64,000 bases of DNA from Hesseltinella vesiculosa (taxonomy: Eukaryota > Mucoromycota > Mucoromycetes > Mucorales > Cunninghamellaceae), in assembly GCA_002104935.1 (NCBI GenBank), contig MCGT01000031.1, positions 124,001 through 188,000 on the forward strand, in the 5' to 3' direction. A model generated the notes under the pieces. It was not told where the DNA came from. It saw only the letters and a list, made by a program, of their open reading frames with translations, and made no database searches. This document shows, piece by piece, positions 1 through 10,473 of this stretch. A program made the position numbers and the translations under genes. Every line of letters starts with the position of its first letter. Position 1 is the first letter of the stretch.

Positions 1-899
1 AACAACACTTTATCCTTAGTACGATGTTGGCTCATGGTTGGGAGTGTATTTCAAATCGTTTTATGTTCATGTTAGAGATCTGCAAAATATATTCCCCTGG
101 ATCAAAGCGCCGTTCCCTGGACTTCATTACAAGAACCTCTCCGCTATTAAGTTGCTGTACGAAAGCATTGAAGGATGTTGATGTCTAGTGTAGCATGTAT
201 TTTAATAAATAAACAAAGGTAGACAATATAAATGTACATGGATGGTATGTGACATCCTACTTCACTAGAGTCACCAGTTCATATTTTTTCTGCGTGAAGT
301 AAAAATCACCTGGCGTATTTAGGTAAAAAAAGAACGAATTTTCATACGAATCCCTGACCCTGGTATACTTGTCTGCGTTTTTTTCAGTTGTGTGAGAATG
401 TACGAAAAAACAAATTATAAAGGAATGTTAGAGAATGGAATTGTAATGTATCAATTTTAAACAGGTCAGACAGCACAAGAGCACTGCTATTGCTGTGTTA
501 AGAGTCGTCAATGATTTCAAAGCCAATACCAAAATAAAGTTAAATGCCCACCATACCTCTTTTTATCTTCACCTTTGAAATAAACGCATGCAAGGGTGAT
601 GCAATGGACGGGAGAGACGACGATTTTAGGAATAAAAATGAAGGAAAAGGCTACTTTGCTGGAAAGTGATGCGATGATTTCAGTGAAATGTGTTTCTGTT
701 CATTCCATGGTTTCTTTTTTTCTTTATCTGCACACTTTACGCCATTCTTCCACCTAATCCTTGTCTAGACTACTCCTTGAAAAAGTAATACGCATGGGCG
801 TAATTCAAATTCCTAGGGTCATAAACGCTTATGTCAATCAAAGAAACGTCCAAAATCAAAGCATGCATACGGCGTTGGAAGAAATGCTGCTGTTTTTTG
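1..899. other. Upstream region of first cysteine-rich gene, no gene seen
   Basis: I see no convincing coding sequence here. From about 350 the sequence is recognisably homologous to the DNA upstream of the two other cysteine-rich paralogues (around 9,065-9,620 and 13,590-14,105). It shares blocks such as the tract beginning near 395 and the GCATGC-containing module at 571-603. It is therefore the 5' part of a duplicated gene unit rather than unrelated spacer. Confidence 0.6.
571..603 (+). promoter_or_regulatory. Conserved upstream module with GCATGC palindrome (copy A)
   Basis: A block of about 33 bp (CTTTGAAATAAACGCATGC, then AAGGGTGATGCA) is almost unchanged upstream of all three cysteine-rich paralogues, while the DNA around it has diverged. 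It lies about 360 bp before the start codon and contains the palindrome GCATGC. Conservation within diverged flanks suggests a protein-binding upstream element. This is inference; no binding factor is known from the sequence. Confidence 0.4.
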
Positions 900-906
900 T
901 ATAAAT
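900..906 (+). promoter_or_regulatory. TATA box of cysteine-rich gene A
   Basis: TATAAAT lies 66 bp before the ATG at 966. The same motif stands 63-64 bp before the ATG of both other paralogues. The short leader between them contains a run of about 18 A residues in this copy. Confidence 0.6.
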
Positions 907-965
907 CAACGGAAGAAAGGGCCAAAGTACAAAAAAAAAAAAAAAAAAACAAAGCTTGTGCACTG

Positions 966-1625
966 ATGGTTTTATCAAAAATTCAAGTTGCGCTTTGTTT
1001 CCTAGTGATTGTTGTCACCGTCCAGGCTCAGGATAAATGTAGAATCCAAGGTGGACCCTGTGGAAAGAAAGAATTGAATGACGAGGCAGTATGCTGCGGT
1101 GGTAAATTTATATTCTGATTTGTAGATTTATTTAACAGAAAAAAAATAGGATATCAATGTGTCAACGGATATTGCGACAAATACGCATCGGAAGTGTCAC
1201 AGATTGTAAAAGACTGCAAGGCGAAAGTGAAGCCAGAGGAGCACTCTATCTGCACTGTTGGTGTAGCATCAATCTCTTCTTTGCAAGGATTTGGAACAGC
1301 CTGTTATTGTGGTTGCAATGAAGTGTACAATCTTTCTGTGGAGTTGAAACAAAAATGCGGCGGCAGCGGGGTCCTTACACCTGAACTAGTCAGAATTTTG
1401 AGAAGTATCGTTGAAAATGAACCTTTAACGGTTAAGCAACAAGCTGTAGTTTTGCTCCTTCTTGGTAAGGTGCCAGATAGCAATGTACTTTCTTCAGATG
1501 AAATCCAGGGTATGTTTAAAAGTTTGCAGATTCCCCGACAAGGTTTGTCCGAAACTGAGTGCAAAGATCTTGGTACCAGAGCTCAAAAAGCCTGCGATGA
1601 CTGTTCAGTTTGTTCTATCATTTAA
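966..1625 (+). CDS. Small secreted cysteine-rich protein with knottin-like N-terminus (paralogue A)
   Basis: Exons 966-1101 and 1150-1625 give 203 residues. Residues 1-21 form a clear signal peptide (hydrophobic core ALCFLVIVV, ending VQA), so the product is probably secreted. The mature N-terminus has cysteine spacing C-x6-C-x10-CC-x4-C-x4-C, which fits the inhibitor cystine knot pattern. A helical-looking region follows, with CYCGC near the middle and a C-terminal CDDCSVC motif. The intron interrupts the glycine after the CC pair at the same codon in all three paralogues. It has two possible 3' splice sites (after TTTAACAG and after AAATAG); only the second keeps the frame. I do not recognise a named family. 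An antimicrobial, effector or cell-wall role is possible but not shown. The start is the ATG giving the signal peptide, 60 bp after the TATA box. Confidence 0.8.
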
Positions 1626-1676
1626 ACTCTCCACCAAATGATTATCACATTGAATAAAATTGGCTGAAACATCGCC

Positions 1677-3416
1677 TTATACGATTGATGCTGCTACATC
1701 GTCCTGTTCATAGCCATTTGCATCTAGGTCATCATGCAGAGCCAATTCTTCAAGGTCATCTTGCACAAGGGCATCCTTTTTGGTAAAAAAAAAATTAGCA
1801 TTACATACCGGTCGCATGCAATGTTTTCATACTTCGATGCCACGTTCTTCTTCAGGAGATTTTTCTGCAATGGCGAAATTATGTTCTTCTTTGCTAGAAT
1901 CACTGGCCTGTAATGATGATACAAAAAAAAGTTACAATAGGACGATATTGAAAGGAGGTGTGTGAGGATGTACCTGTTGATCCTGTTTGCTTTGGCTTGC
2001 TTTCAGCTCGTCCAGCTCCTGTTTTACTTTGTCCTAAAACAGAACTGTCTATTAGTACAGAATATGAGCAACTTCGTGTCATCTTACCAGGACACTTTGA
2101 AGGTAATCAATGCGGTTATGGTAGCCATCGCGTTGCCGGTTGCTGAGCTTGTTTTGCTTGGGCTTCTTTTCGAGCTCCCATTTTTGCTTTCGGAGTGCAT
2201 TTCGCACGTGATTCCACCTGCCTTTCAGTTGCTTGCTCTTGTATTGGCGAACAGCCTGCATGATTATTTTCACAGAGAGGAAAAAAAAGAGAGGTGAATC
2301 TTCCAGTTCCCATAAATGCAAAATAAATAGGCTCACGCATTACCTCGCGTTTGGCAGCCTTGATCTTGGAGGCGTGATACCGCTGCTCACAGTTGGGTGC
2401 CAGGTGAAGTCGAAACAGGAGAGGCAGCAGGTAACGAACCATCTTCTTGGAAGAAGGGCCAGCATGAGGCTCTTCATGTCAGTATCCAATTTTGTGTTGT
2501 AGATGGCTTGCAAGCTAATCGCCGCCAATGGGTTCATTGGAGCTGGCGTCCAATGGACATCGAAATAGGACCAAACTGGGTGCTTTGAGCTTGAGTCTTT
2601 TTGAAGGCGCCCATAATGGCACGATTTCAGATGCTGCAAATGACCCTTGTCAAATAGGATTTCCTTCATCTGTTTGTTGGGTGGAGGCAGGCCAGGGATA
2701 CAACCACTCTGCAACACAGGCTTGTTACGACAACCAAATCTGGGCAAGATGTCAGCAGCCTTGATGGGAATCGGGGTGCTGAACAAAAAAAAAAAATCAA
2801 TATACGATTTCTCTCATCCCCCTCTCTCAACGATTCACAGGTGTAGCTATCGGCTTCAGGATGGGTGAAGTGCTTGACTATTGTGGCTTGGAGCAAGGCA
2901 GACATGTCATAGGAATACTCTGTTACCGCCAGCATTGTGTTCTTGATCTTGGCCATGACTGACACTTTCAGGGCTTCGTCTTGCTTGACCTGTGGGGCCA
3001 AGATGGACGTCAGGGATTTGTGACAGCTCCTGATTTCCTCTTTCATTCGACATTGAGCTTCTTGAGACAGAGAAGTGGCATCGGCAAAAGAAGACGGTAT
3101 GTTTGACGAGGAGGCCGTAACAGATTCGGCTAGGCCATCAAACGAGGCTGTCAAGAAATCTTTCCACACTTCATGTTTTTGACCTTGTTGAATTTGTTAT
3201 TGAACGATCCAGGCGTCCAGTTGTAGCTTCGCTCAATGGCAGCAATGAGTCCACATGGCACAGTTTTTCAGGCTTGATTTCCAACAATCGACGCTTCACG
3301 TTTTGCTCCATTTCCACATGCAAAGCATTTCTGACATCTTGTTCATTATTCAACACCAGCATAGGCTTCTTATTTGATTTATAATCAACATCTTGTGAAG
3401 CTCGTTTATGACCCAT
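1677..3416 (-). pseudogene. Uncharacterised multi-exon gene with two apparent frameshifts
   Basis: Reading leftward from ATG 3416, a spliced gene can be followed to a stop at 1677-1679, 51 bp from the convergent gene A. Its pieces include an N-terminal part (MGHKRASQDVDYKSNKK), a middle part with KHEVWKDFLTASFDGLAE, a conserved-looking stretch with HPVWSYFDVHWTPAPMNP, and a basic exon with KGRWNHVRNALRKQKWE. A coiled-coil exon with QELDELKASQSKQ follows, then two acidic exons ending DDVAASIV. Most introns have good GT/AG borders. The frame must be changed twice, near 3,170-3,200 and near 2,440, so this is either a young pseudogene or a sequence with two errors. I do not recognise the family. 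The Fanzor element begins 86 bp upstream of the start codon. Confidence 0.5.
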
Positions 3417-4076
3417 CGGTAAAAGCACTGGTAAAAGCGAGAAGAAAAAAAAAGATAGAGAAAAACAGAAAACAGAAAACAGAAAACACGACCAGCGATT
3501 GACTATGGAAAATTTGAGAAGAAAAAAACCGCGCAACTAATCAAATAGCCAGCTGCATATGCGCTACTAAGCGCACTAACATGATCCGCTTGCAGAAAAG
3601 AATTTGTCGCATCTTTCTGCAAAGCATGTTATTTTTACCACCTTGGATTTATAGACCAAACATGGTAAGGCATAGGGAGAGGCATGCGTGAAATAGACAG
3701 AATGGTATGGATAGTAGCAATTTCTTCAATCTGGAGCATTTTTGATTAACTGAGGATGTCTCTGGGGCCTGAATTTTTTTTTCGTGGTTTGGTTTGCCAG
3801 GCAGAGTTAAGTTTTTATTTAAGAAGCACAGTAAAATGAGCAATAGAGATAGGCAAAGAGTGTTACCTTTACCATTGATGGTACGCTACTTCATTTTATA
3901 TTTCAAAAAGAAAGGTACGTAGTAAAAAAAAGGGCTAAGGATGTGATTGGCGGTCATTCTCGGTGGCATTGGCAAAGGTTTGATCATCCGCAACACGCGA
4001 TTCTTTTTTTTTTTGTTTGTTTATCTAGGCTCTTCTATCTTTTTCTTTATTTCTGCTCATTTTCTATCTTTCCCTG

Positions 4077-7000
4077 ATGCAATCGCTTCTTCAATCCGTC
4101 TACGTAACTCTGTGCCACATCCCTGAAGAAGATTTCCGCCGGGCGTTGCCTGATCAGTTGGGCCAAGCTTGGATGACCACCGAACAATTCTACACTGTTT
4201 GGTCACAAGCAAAAGTCTATCGTCAAAGTAAGTCATCCATCACTTCAATCATGTCTTTTTCTTTACCCATCTTCGTAGGACGGGAAACTGGGCCTACGCC
4301 ACAACGACGTGCCCAACAACAGGAACAAAACGATCGCGCTGAGGGGAGACGGCAGCGCCAAGAAGATGAGCGAAATCCTGATGCTGTGGGACCGTGTGCC
4401 ACATGTGGCCAAATGGGACACTGTTCGTCTGCCAGCCGCCTCTGTCCTTTCCATCGTATGAACAAGAAGGATTACATCAACGAAATGATGCCAGGTGGTG
4501 AGCGCTACACGATAAAAAAAAGCTTTGAAGATGCCGTCCGGCAACCGTTCAAGCTCGCTTTGAAGCGCAACATAGAGTCGACCAGCGCCTGCAACAAGAA
4601 CATCATTTTCCGCCTCCAATTATTTCTCAACCATTTCGCTCTCACCTACCCGTCTGACTTTAAAAACATCATGATCAGCCAGAACGGTCTCCTATCCATC
4701 TCGCAACTCGTCTATCCCCGCAACCTGCGTCGACCAGGGATTACCAACGCTCATGTCCTACGAAACCTTCCTCCCACCTTCCTGCCTCACTGGAACCAGT
4801 TTGTCCGTGACCACCCGAACATCACCTACAGCCCCAACGACCACCAAGGCATGGGTCCGCTCGACAATGCAGCCCTCCTCATTCCTGCTGATCACCGCAG
4901 CCTTCACTTCCACCACCCGCATAAATTCTATGCAAATACTTTTGGGCCATGCTTGTCAACGCTTGCCACAGCTTACTCCAATTGTTTGGTGATCGACTTT
5001 GAGAAAAAGGTTAAGAAGTTTATTCGATTCTCCTTTGCCATCACAGATCTCAGCGTAGGTTTTATAAAAAAAAAAGAACCAAAAAAGGGTTATGTTCTGA
5101 CTTTTTTTTGTCTCTTTCAGATCCCTCACATTGACCAGCAGGTGGACGATATCTACACGAGCTTTGCAGAGAGACCATCCCATCCTCAATCAGGGGTCAC
5201 ACCTGGATCGGCCACAAGCAATGTCCCTGGTGTGTCTACCGAAGAAGCGGCCATTGCCAGTGTGAAGGCGAAAACACTGGCCTTGAAACCCCACTACGTT
5301 GGCAAATTGACGTCGACAACCCTGTCCCGAAACCCCAGCAGTGCCTTGCTTGTCTACGTCAACATCAACAAGCACTACGAGCAATACAAGTGCCAGCCCA
5401 ATGCCAACCCTAAAAAATGGCCGTAGCTTACCATCCTTCCTGAGCCCCACTTTGGTCGCCGATTCATCCCCATTTTATCCGACACGATCAAATATCTAGC
5501 CGAATGCGATGCTCCTGGTAACGCTGTGGCTACCATTGGCAATGAAACAAACAACGACAACACTGGTGAATGCGACGCCGCTTTCATCCGTGCCTTGCCC
5601 ATGTTTTTCAAGGTGTTCCACATGGAAAAGTTTTACTTTGGCTGGCCTGGGTACGGGAGGTAAGTTTCGCAGACACCAAAAAAAAAAAAAAAAGAACAGC
5701 TTCCAACTTTTTTCTTCTTCTTCTCACCTAGTGTCCAGGACATGCTTGAGGGTATACTATACAACCGTTCACTGTTTGCTTGCCACATTTGGTGTGATGG
5801 CGTTTCGTGCTGCTTTGAATTTATTCGTTTGCCAACCACGCATCGCCCAACGATGAAGCTGCCCAGCCTGGACCACTGGGATACCGAACTGGTAGAACGC
5901 TTCGACATGGTCGCCGTCGATCCAGGCCGCCGTGCCATCGTCACCGGAAGCTATGGCACACCTTATCCACTTTCTATGCTCCCTGAAACCCGGGATGACG
6001 AAGACTCTGCAGGTGAAGGTGAACCCGATAACGATAATGACGAAGAACAAATGGCTATCGACACCCCATGTCCTATTCGTACTGCTCAGCCTGCACATCA
6101 ACATAGGGACTTTGACAACGCCACTGGCAGCACAGATATGGAACAAGGAAATCTCTCTATGCCTATGATTGACGATGCCGATCCTACCACCCCGATCCCC
6201 CAGTCTCGCCATCTGCCTTACCGAGTCATCAAAGTTTCTGCAAAGGAATACCGCTCGCAATGTGGAACGCAGCGACGAATCCAACAATTGGAACGACGCA
6301 AGGTTTCCACAACATACTCCTTCCGAGGTCAGCAAATACCGTTCCATCAGATGGAAGCCGCCATCCCTTCCCACCAAACCACCAGCCCCACCGAATATGC
6401 CATCCGAATCCAATACCTGCTCGATCGTCTCCCGCTCTTCTTCGACTTTTACGGCCTTCAGCATTCCATCGACCGCTTCAATGCTTACAGAGGGCGCCAG
6501 CGGGGTGTTGCATACGTTGCCAGTGTTCTTGCTGGACTGTCCAAGAAGTATGTCAAGTCCCAGCGCAATGTGCGTGGCCACCGCAAACGTACCCACCGCA
6601 ATCGGCGCAAGCGCCAGAAGAAAGCTCGGAAGAAAAAGGCCTTCAAGATCAGCAAGGCCAAGAAGGCGATGGTGGAACACCTTGCCGCGCTGGATGTTTC
6701 TATCGTGAAGACCGAAAATCTGTTAAAATGCTCTGCTGGCTCGATGCTACCTGGGACGATGGATCTATGGGAAGCAACATTACATACCATGCGCACCCAA
6801 CGCGACCTCGACCGTGACCACCGCATTGATCTGATCAATGAAATGGAAGAAAAGAGGCAAGTTGTCGTAGTATTCAGGAGGCCCAGGTGGGCTTATTTTT
6901 CCATTGTAGACCTGCACCGCAAATGAAGCCAAACACACGCATTCGTCTCGGTGTGACAAAGTTTCCCAGCGAAAGAGTTCCATTAATACTCTTTGGTGAT

Positions 7001-7403
7001 GGCCTAAGGGGCCGGAAGGTCACCGCCCCGCTCAAAAAGCAACTTCCTGGCTCGTCTTCCCTGGTGTTTGACCAATTGGAAAACCGACAACGACAGGGCA
7101 AGCTTGCTGTTATCTCACTGAATGAGTTCAAAACAAGCAAGGTGGGTGAAAAAAAAGGCATGGCAACTGCAACGAAGTGGCTCCTTCTCTTTCTTTATGC
7201 AGCTCTGCTCTGTCTGCCATGGCCCAACCAAAAACCTAGTCATGAATGGGGGCAAGATTTATGGACTTCTGCGCTGCAGCTCCTGTGCGGCCATCTTTGA
7301 CCGGGATGTCATGGCAGCTTGCAACATGATCTCCATTGGTCAACACTTTTTCCAACACAAGCAACGCCCCCTAGCCTTTTGCCCGCGCCGACGCCCCCAA
7401 TAG
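4077..7403 (+). pseudogene. Fanzor1-type RNA-guided nuclease (TnpB homologue), interrupted by a stop codon
   Basis: Six exons: 4077-4227, 4279-5054, 5121-5659, 5732-6856, 6910-7141 and 7203-7403, for about 1,007 codons. A CCHC-like zinc knuckle (CATCGQMGH...C) lies near residues 88-108 and a very basic stretch follows the RuvC-I region. RuvC-I is VAVDPGRRAIVTG (Asp near 552). The alternative RuvC-II glutamate is in LNEFKTSK (near 936). A zinc finger CSVC...CSSC follows, and RuvC-III is FDRDVMAACNM (Asp near 976). This order and the TSK-CxxC-CxxC-DRDxxAA pattern are diagnostic of TnpB/Fanzor proteins. An in-frame TAG at 5424-5426, where copy 2 has AAG, breaks exon 3. The last intron but one starts with GC (6857). 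Copy 1 also lacks about 15 bp near its 3' end compared with copy 2. All catalytic residues remain; the stop is the only clear break. Confidence 0.85.
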
Positions 7404-7560
7404 ATTTCATTTTTATTCACCAAAGCAACCCCGCAAAAAGGGTTACCGTCTGCTCTGGCAAGAACGCGTTTAATGCTTTTATCCGGTAATTGGTGTTTTT
7501 AGCCAACACTTAACACAAGTTCTGATTGGTAACGGAGTTTTCTTTTTTTCCATAGTGGAA
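7404..7560 (+). ncRNA. Candidate Fanzor guide-RNA (omega RNA) scaffold, copy 1
   Basis: The 157 bp between the stop codon and the right end of the element is nearly identical in both copies although it does not code. It can form short hairpins, for example AACCC with GGGTT around 7,425-7,445 and TTGGT with a near-complementary CCAA around 7,490-7,510, and it ends in the terminal repeat. TnpB and Fanzor systems usually place their guide RNA at this end, running out into flanking DNA. The position and conservation fit; transcription is not shown. Confidence 0.4.
7548..7560. repeat. Right terminal inverted repeat of Fanzor element copy 1
   Basis: TTCCATAGTGGAA is the outer end. Its reverse complement TTCCACTATGGAA matches the left end of copy 2, followed by AAA-rich sequence and then ACCAATCA in both ends. 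The 13-mer is itself a near palindrome (TTCC-5 bp-GGAA). Confidence 0.65.
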
Positions 7561-7699
7561 ACTCTGCGTGGATGCTCAATCCACAATCCTGAAAGGTCAA
7601 GGATTCAATGCAAGTAACCGACATCTTTATCCTCTCTTGGCCGCAACAATTCCGTATTTTCTTTGCTCTAATTGACCATCTTCGATTATTTATTTAATT

Positions 7700-9060
7700 T
7701 TAAAACCAGGGACAGTAAAATTGAAAAATGGAGTGTAGTGGCGTCAAAGCTGCATTGTGAAAAATTTCAAGCCCAGCGTTTGCGTGGGAACTTTTTCTTG
7801 CTGCGATTTTTTTTTTTTTTTGCTTTCAAAAACTTCATGCCTTCCGACGCTCCTCAATCCCCCACCTTTGCGCAAATGGTTTCAGCCTCACCTCCGCCCG
7901 CACTGAACATCAACCCACTACCCACTCGACCCTCTGGATTCGCGGTAATGAACGTCGCTCTGTTTTATTTAGCGTTTCAGGTTTTACGAAAAAAGATCTT
8001 CTCGACTTTGATCGTCAACTCGACGCCATTCACCACCATCGGGCCACTGGATGTCGCACGGTATATACTGGCCCTGCAATGCAAAGAATAGACTGATCCT
8101 GCAAGAAGTTGGCTTTGGATGCCACGAGGACTGCCTCGTCGCTTGCTCCGCTCCTTTACCACTAATCCGAGGCAACAGCCTTCCTGAACTTGCTCTCCCC
8201 ATGGACGCCGTGATCGTACACCTCAACTTGGATAAACTGCCTCTCATCCCTAAGTCCGAACTGGAAGAGCAGATCCAGTCTGCTACTGCCCCATTTGGAG
8301 CCATAATCCGCCACTCAGTCCCCAACTGCAGAATCTACTCAGGACACTCTACTGTAGTTATCAACCGCCAACACTGGAAGCCGACTTGACTTTCCGCTTC
8401 CTCTGGTCAGATATCACCCAGCGAGTAACCTGCACCTTCAAATCGCAAGGCGTGCACTGCCGCTACTGCCTGCGAGACGGCCACTCAATCGCCGAATGCC
8501 CATCCAAAGTCAGCAAGGTTGCTTGTCTTAACTGCCAACAAATTGGCCACATCAGGGCCAACTGTCCTATTCCTGCCCGTTTGGCTAAACGCAAACGCCC
8601 CCGCCGTCCCAATCCAGAGGCGCCCATCCCGCCCCTTATGAACAAGTGCTCGTTTCCACAACTGCCTCGCTCTCCCTCACCTCGCCCCCTCCTGCCACCG
8701 TCCTAGAGTCCGGATCCAATCGGCACCAGTTAGGATCCTCGGCCACGAACAGGACAGCTACTCCTGAAGATAACATCTGTGTATCCCCATCTCCCGAAGC
8801 AATGACTGCCAGCCCGAGGACTAAGACCAGGAGTCCCGAGGACCTCTCCTCTGCTGCTTCTCGTTGGGCCGATGACGCTCCGACGACAATCCTCAAACCC
8901 CCACACTAGGACGAGACCTCTGATGATCACATGGACGAAGATATCCCCGTCTCCATTGCTGACATCTCCTCCACCGACAATGCAAACAGTCCAATAATCA
9001 CTGCCCTGGCCACTATGGACATCGACTCGCTGACCGACCCCCTGCCTCCGACGTTGCTAT
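7700..9060 (+). pseudogene. Non-LTR retrotransposon ORF1 (gag-like) remnant
   Basis: Coding pieces in changing frames start near 7,837 (MPSDAPQSPTFAQMV). They continue with an RNA-binding-like stretch (LWIRGNERRSVLFSVSGF) and reach two CCHC zinc knuckles at about 8,455-8,570 (CRYCLRDGHSIAEC and CLNCQQIGHIRANC), followed by a basic, proline-rich tail. Paired CCHC knuckles after such a domain are typical of ORF1 of LINE-like elements. At least two frameshifts and a stop are present. No reverse transcriptase follows: the sequence passes abruptly at about 9,060 into the upstream region of cysteine-rich gene B, so the 3' part was lost. Confidence 0.65.
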
Positions 9061-9249
9061 GGAATGTACTAAAAAAGAAATTTGAAGGGAATGTTCGAGA
9101 ATGGGATTATTATTAACCTAGTGCACAATATGAGTTCAATTGGAAGCAAGTGAGGCTGCACAAAGCGTTGCCATAGATGTTGTAAGAGCCATCAATACTT
9201 TCAATGCCTGTACCAAAATAAATATGAATGCTTCTCTACTTTTATCTTC

Positions 9250-9282
9250 CCCTTTGAAATAAACGCATGCAAGGGTGATGCA
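9250..9282 (+). promoter_or_regulatory. Conserved upstream module with GCATGC palindrome (copy B)
   Basis: This is the same ~33 bp block as at 571-603, about 400 bp before the ATG of gene B. Confidence 0.4.
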
Positions 9283-9617
9283 CTCAGCGGGAGTGGATGC
9301 CACTAGGCATCAAACGTGTGCAGATAAAAAAAAAAGAAATCATGGAATGAACAGAAACACGCGGGATTGAAAACATCGAATCATTTTCAAGAAAATTAGG
9401 TTTTCCTTCCGTTACGCCATACATCCTCCTAATTCTTGTCTAGATTACTCCTTGAAAAAGTACAATGCATGGGTATAACGCAAATTCCTAAGATGATACA
9501 CCTTAATGGAAATCAAAGTAACGCGCAAAATCGTACTGTACATGTGGCGTTGGAGGAAATACCAATGCTATTTTGTTTATGGCCAAAACGATCGGCGAGA
9601 GCATTCCCCTGCTCTTG

Positions 9618-9624
9618 TATAAAT
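9618..9624 (+). promoter_or_regulatory. TATA box of cysteine-rich gene B
   Basis: TATAAAT lies 64 bp before the ATG at 9682 and is followed by the same leader sequence with an A-rich run as in gene A. Confidence 0.6.
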
Positions 9625-9681
9625 CAACGGAAGAAAGGGCCAAATTACAAAAAAAAAAAAAAAAACAACGCTTGTGCACTG

Positions 9682-10343
9682 ATGGTTTTATCAAAAATTC
9701 AAATTGCGCTTTGCTTCCTAGTGATCGTTGTCACCGTCCAGGCTCAGGATAGATGCAGAATCCAAGGTGGACCCTGTGGAAAGACCATGCATGGCGAGGC
9801 AAAATGCTGCGTTGGTAAATTTATATTGTGACTGTATATTTGTTTAACAGAATAAAAATAGGATATCAATGTGTCAACGGATATTGCGACAGTAATGCGT
9901 CGGAAGTGTCAGAAATTGTACGATCTTGCAATGCGAAAGTGAAGTCAACAGAACAGTCTATCTGCCATAATGCAGCATCACTCTCCCCCGTTGATGGTTT
10001 GGGAACAGCATGTTATTGTGGATGTGATGAAATCTACCAACTTTCTGAGCGGATGAGATACTGTACTACATTTGCCAACCAGAAAATACTTGAAACTTTA
10101 GTTGCAGATCAACCACCTACGCCGGAACAAGTGCAAGCTTTAAAGTCGTTTAAGATCCCTATACCTGAATATTATATAATATCAGGTTTACCTCAACCCA
10201 TGATTGATAATATACTTAAGAAATACGTACCCAGATCCAAGGATAGAGAGCTCGAAGTACTATGCCGAAACTTTGACAGGAAAGAAGCAGCCAGCAAAGC
10301 CGAAAAAGTCTGCAAAGAATGCTCCATTTGTGAATTCATCTGA
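9682..10343 (+). CDS. Small secreted cysteine-rich protein with knottin-like N-terminus (paralogue B)
   Basis: Exons 9682-9814 and 9862-10343 give 204 residues. The signal peptide differs from that of paralogue A by one residue. Mature spacing is C-x6-C-x9-CC-x4-C-x4-C, followed by the conserved CYCGCDEIYQLSE and a C-terminal CKECSICEFI. The middle between these two conserved parts is highly divergent from A and C, while the cysteine framework and the TPEQVQ-type helix are kept. That pattern suggests a stable scaffold with a variable segment. The intron has the same position, phase and double acceptor as in the other copies. Confidence 0.8.
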
Positions 10344-10442
10344 ATCCCCTTCTTACTTTCAGCTTATAAAAATAAACACTGTTCAACTTCGAAATTTTTA
10401 GCGTGGGGTTCCCACATGGCCCCTCGTGGTCAGATTGGCAGC

Positions 10443-10473
<31 letters not shown>

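Larger units (their letters stand above)
3502..7560 (+). mobile_element. Fanzor1-bearing element, copy 1
   Basis: This 4.06 kb segment recurs almost unchanged in inverted orientation at 28533-32597. The right end (7548-7560) reads TTCCATAGTGGAA and the left end begins ACTATGGAAAATTTGAG. Compared with copy 2, the outermost bases of the left end are missing or replaced. The left ~575 bp is non-coding, the middle encodes a Fanzor1-type protein, and the last ~157 bp is a conserved non-coding tail. No transposase gene is present, so the element would have depended on one in trans. No target-site duplication is visible at the current flanks. Confidence 0.85.

Noticed and set aside
5769..6680. 303-codon open frame antisense to Fanzor copy 1 (and 29,426-30,349 in copy 2)
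   Set aside because: It mirrors the sense RuvC-coding exon, has no family features, and its length follows from the codon bias of the sense strand.
10425..10447. tRNA-like D-arm and A-box (CGTGGTCAGATTGGCAGCG)
   Set aside because: No acceptor stem, anticodon arm or T arm follows; it runs directly into a T tract, and the matching place in unit C is not conserved as a tRNA.
10446..10473. Poly-T tracts as retrotransposon tails
   Set aside because: Similar tracts occur throughout introns and spacers, so a T or A run alone does not mark a retroelement end.
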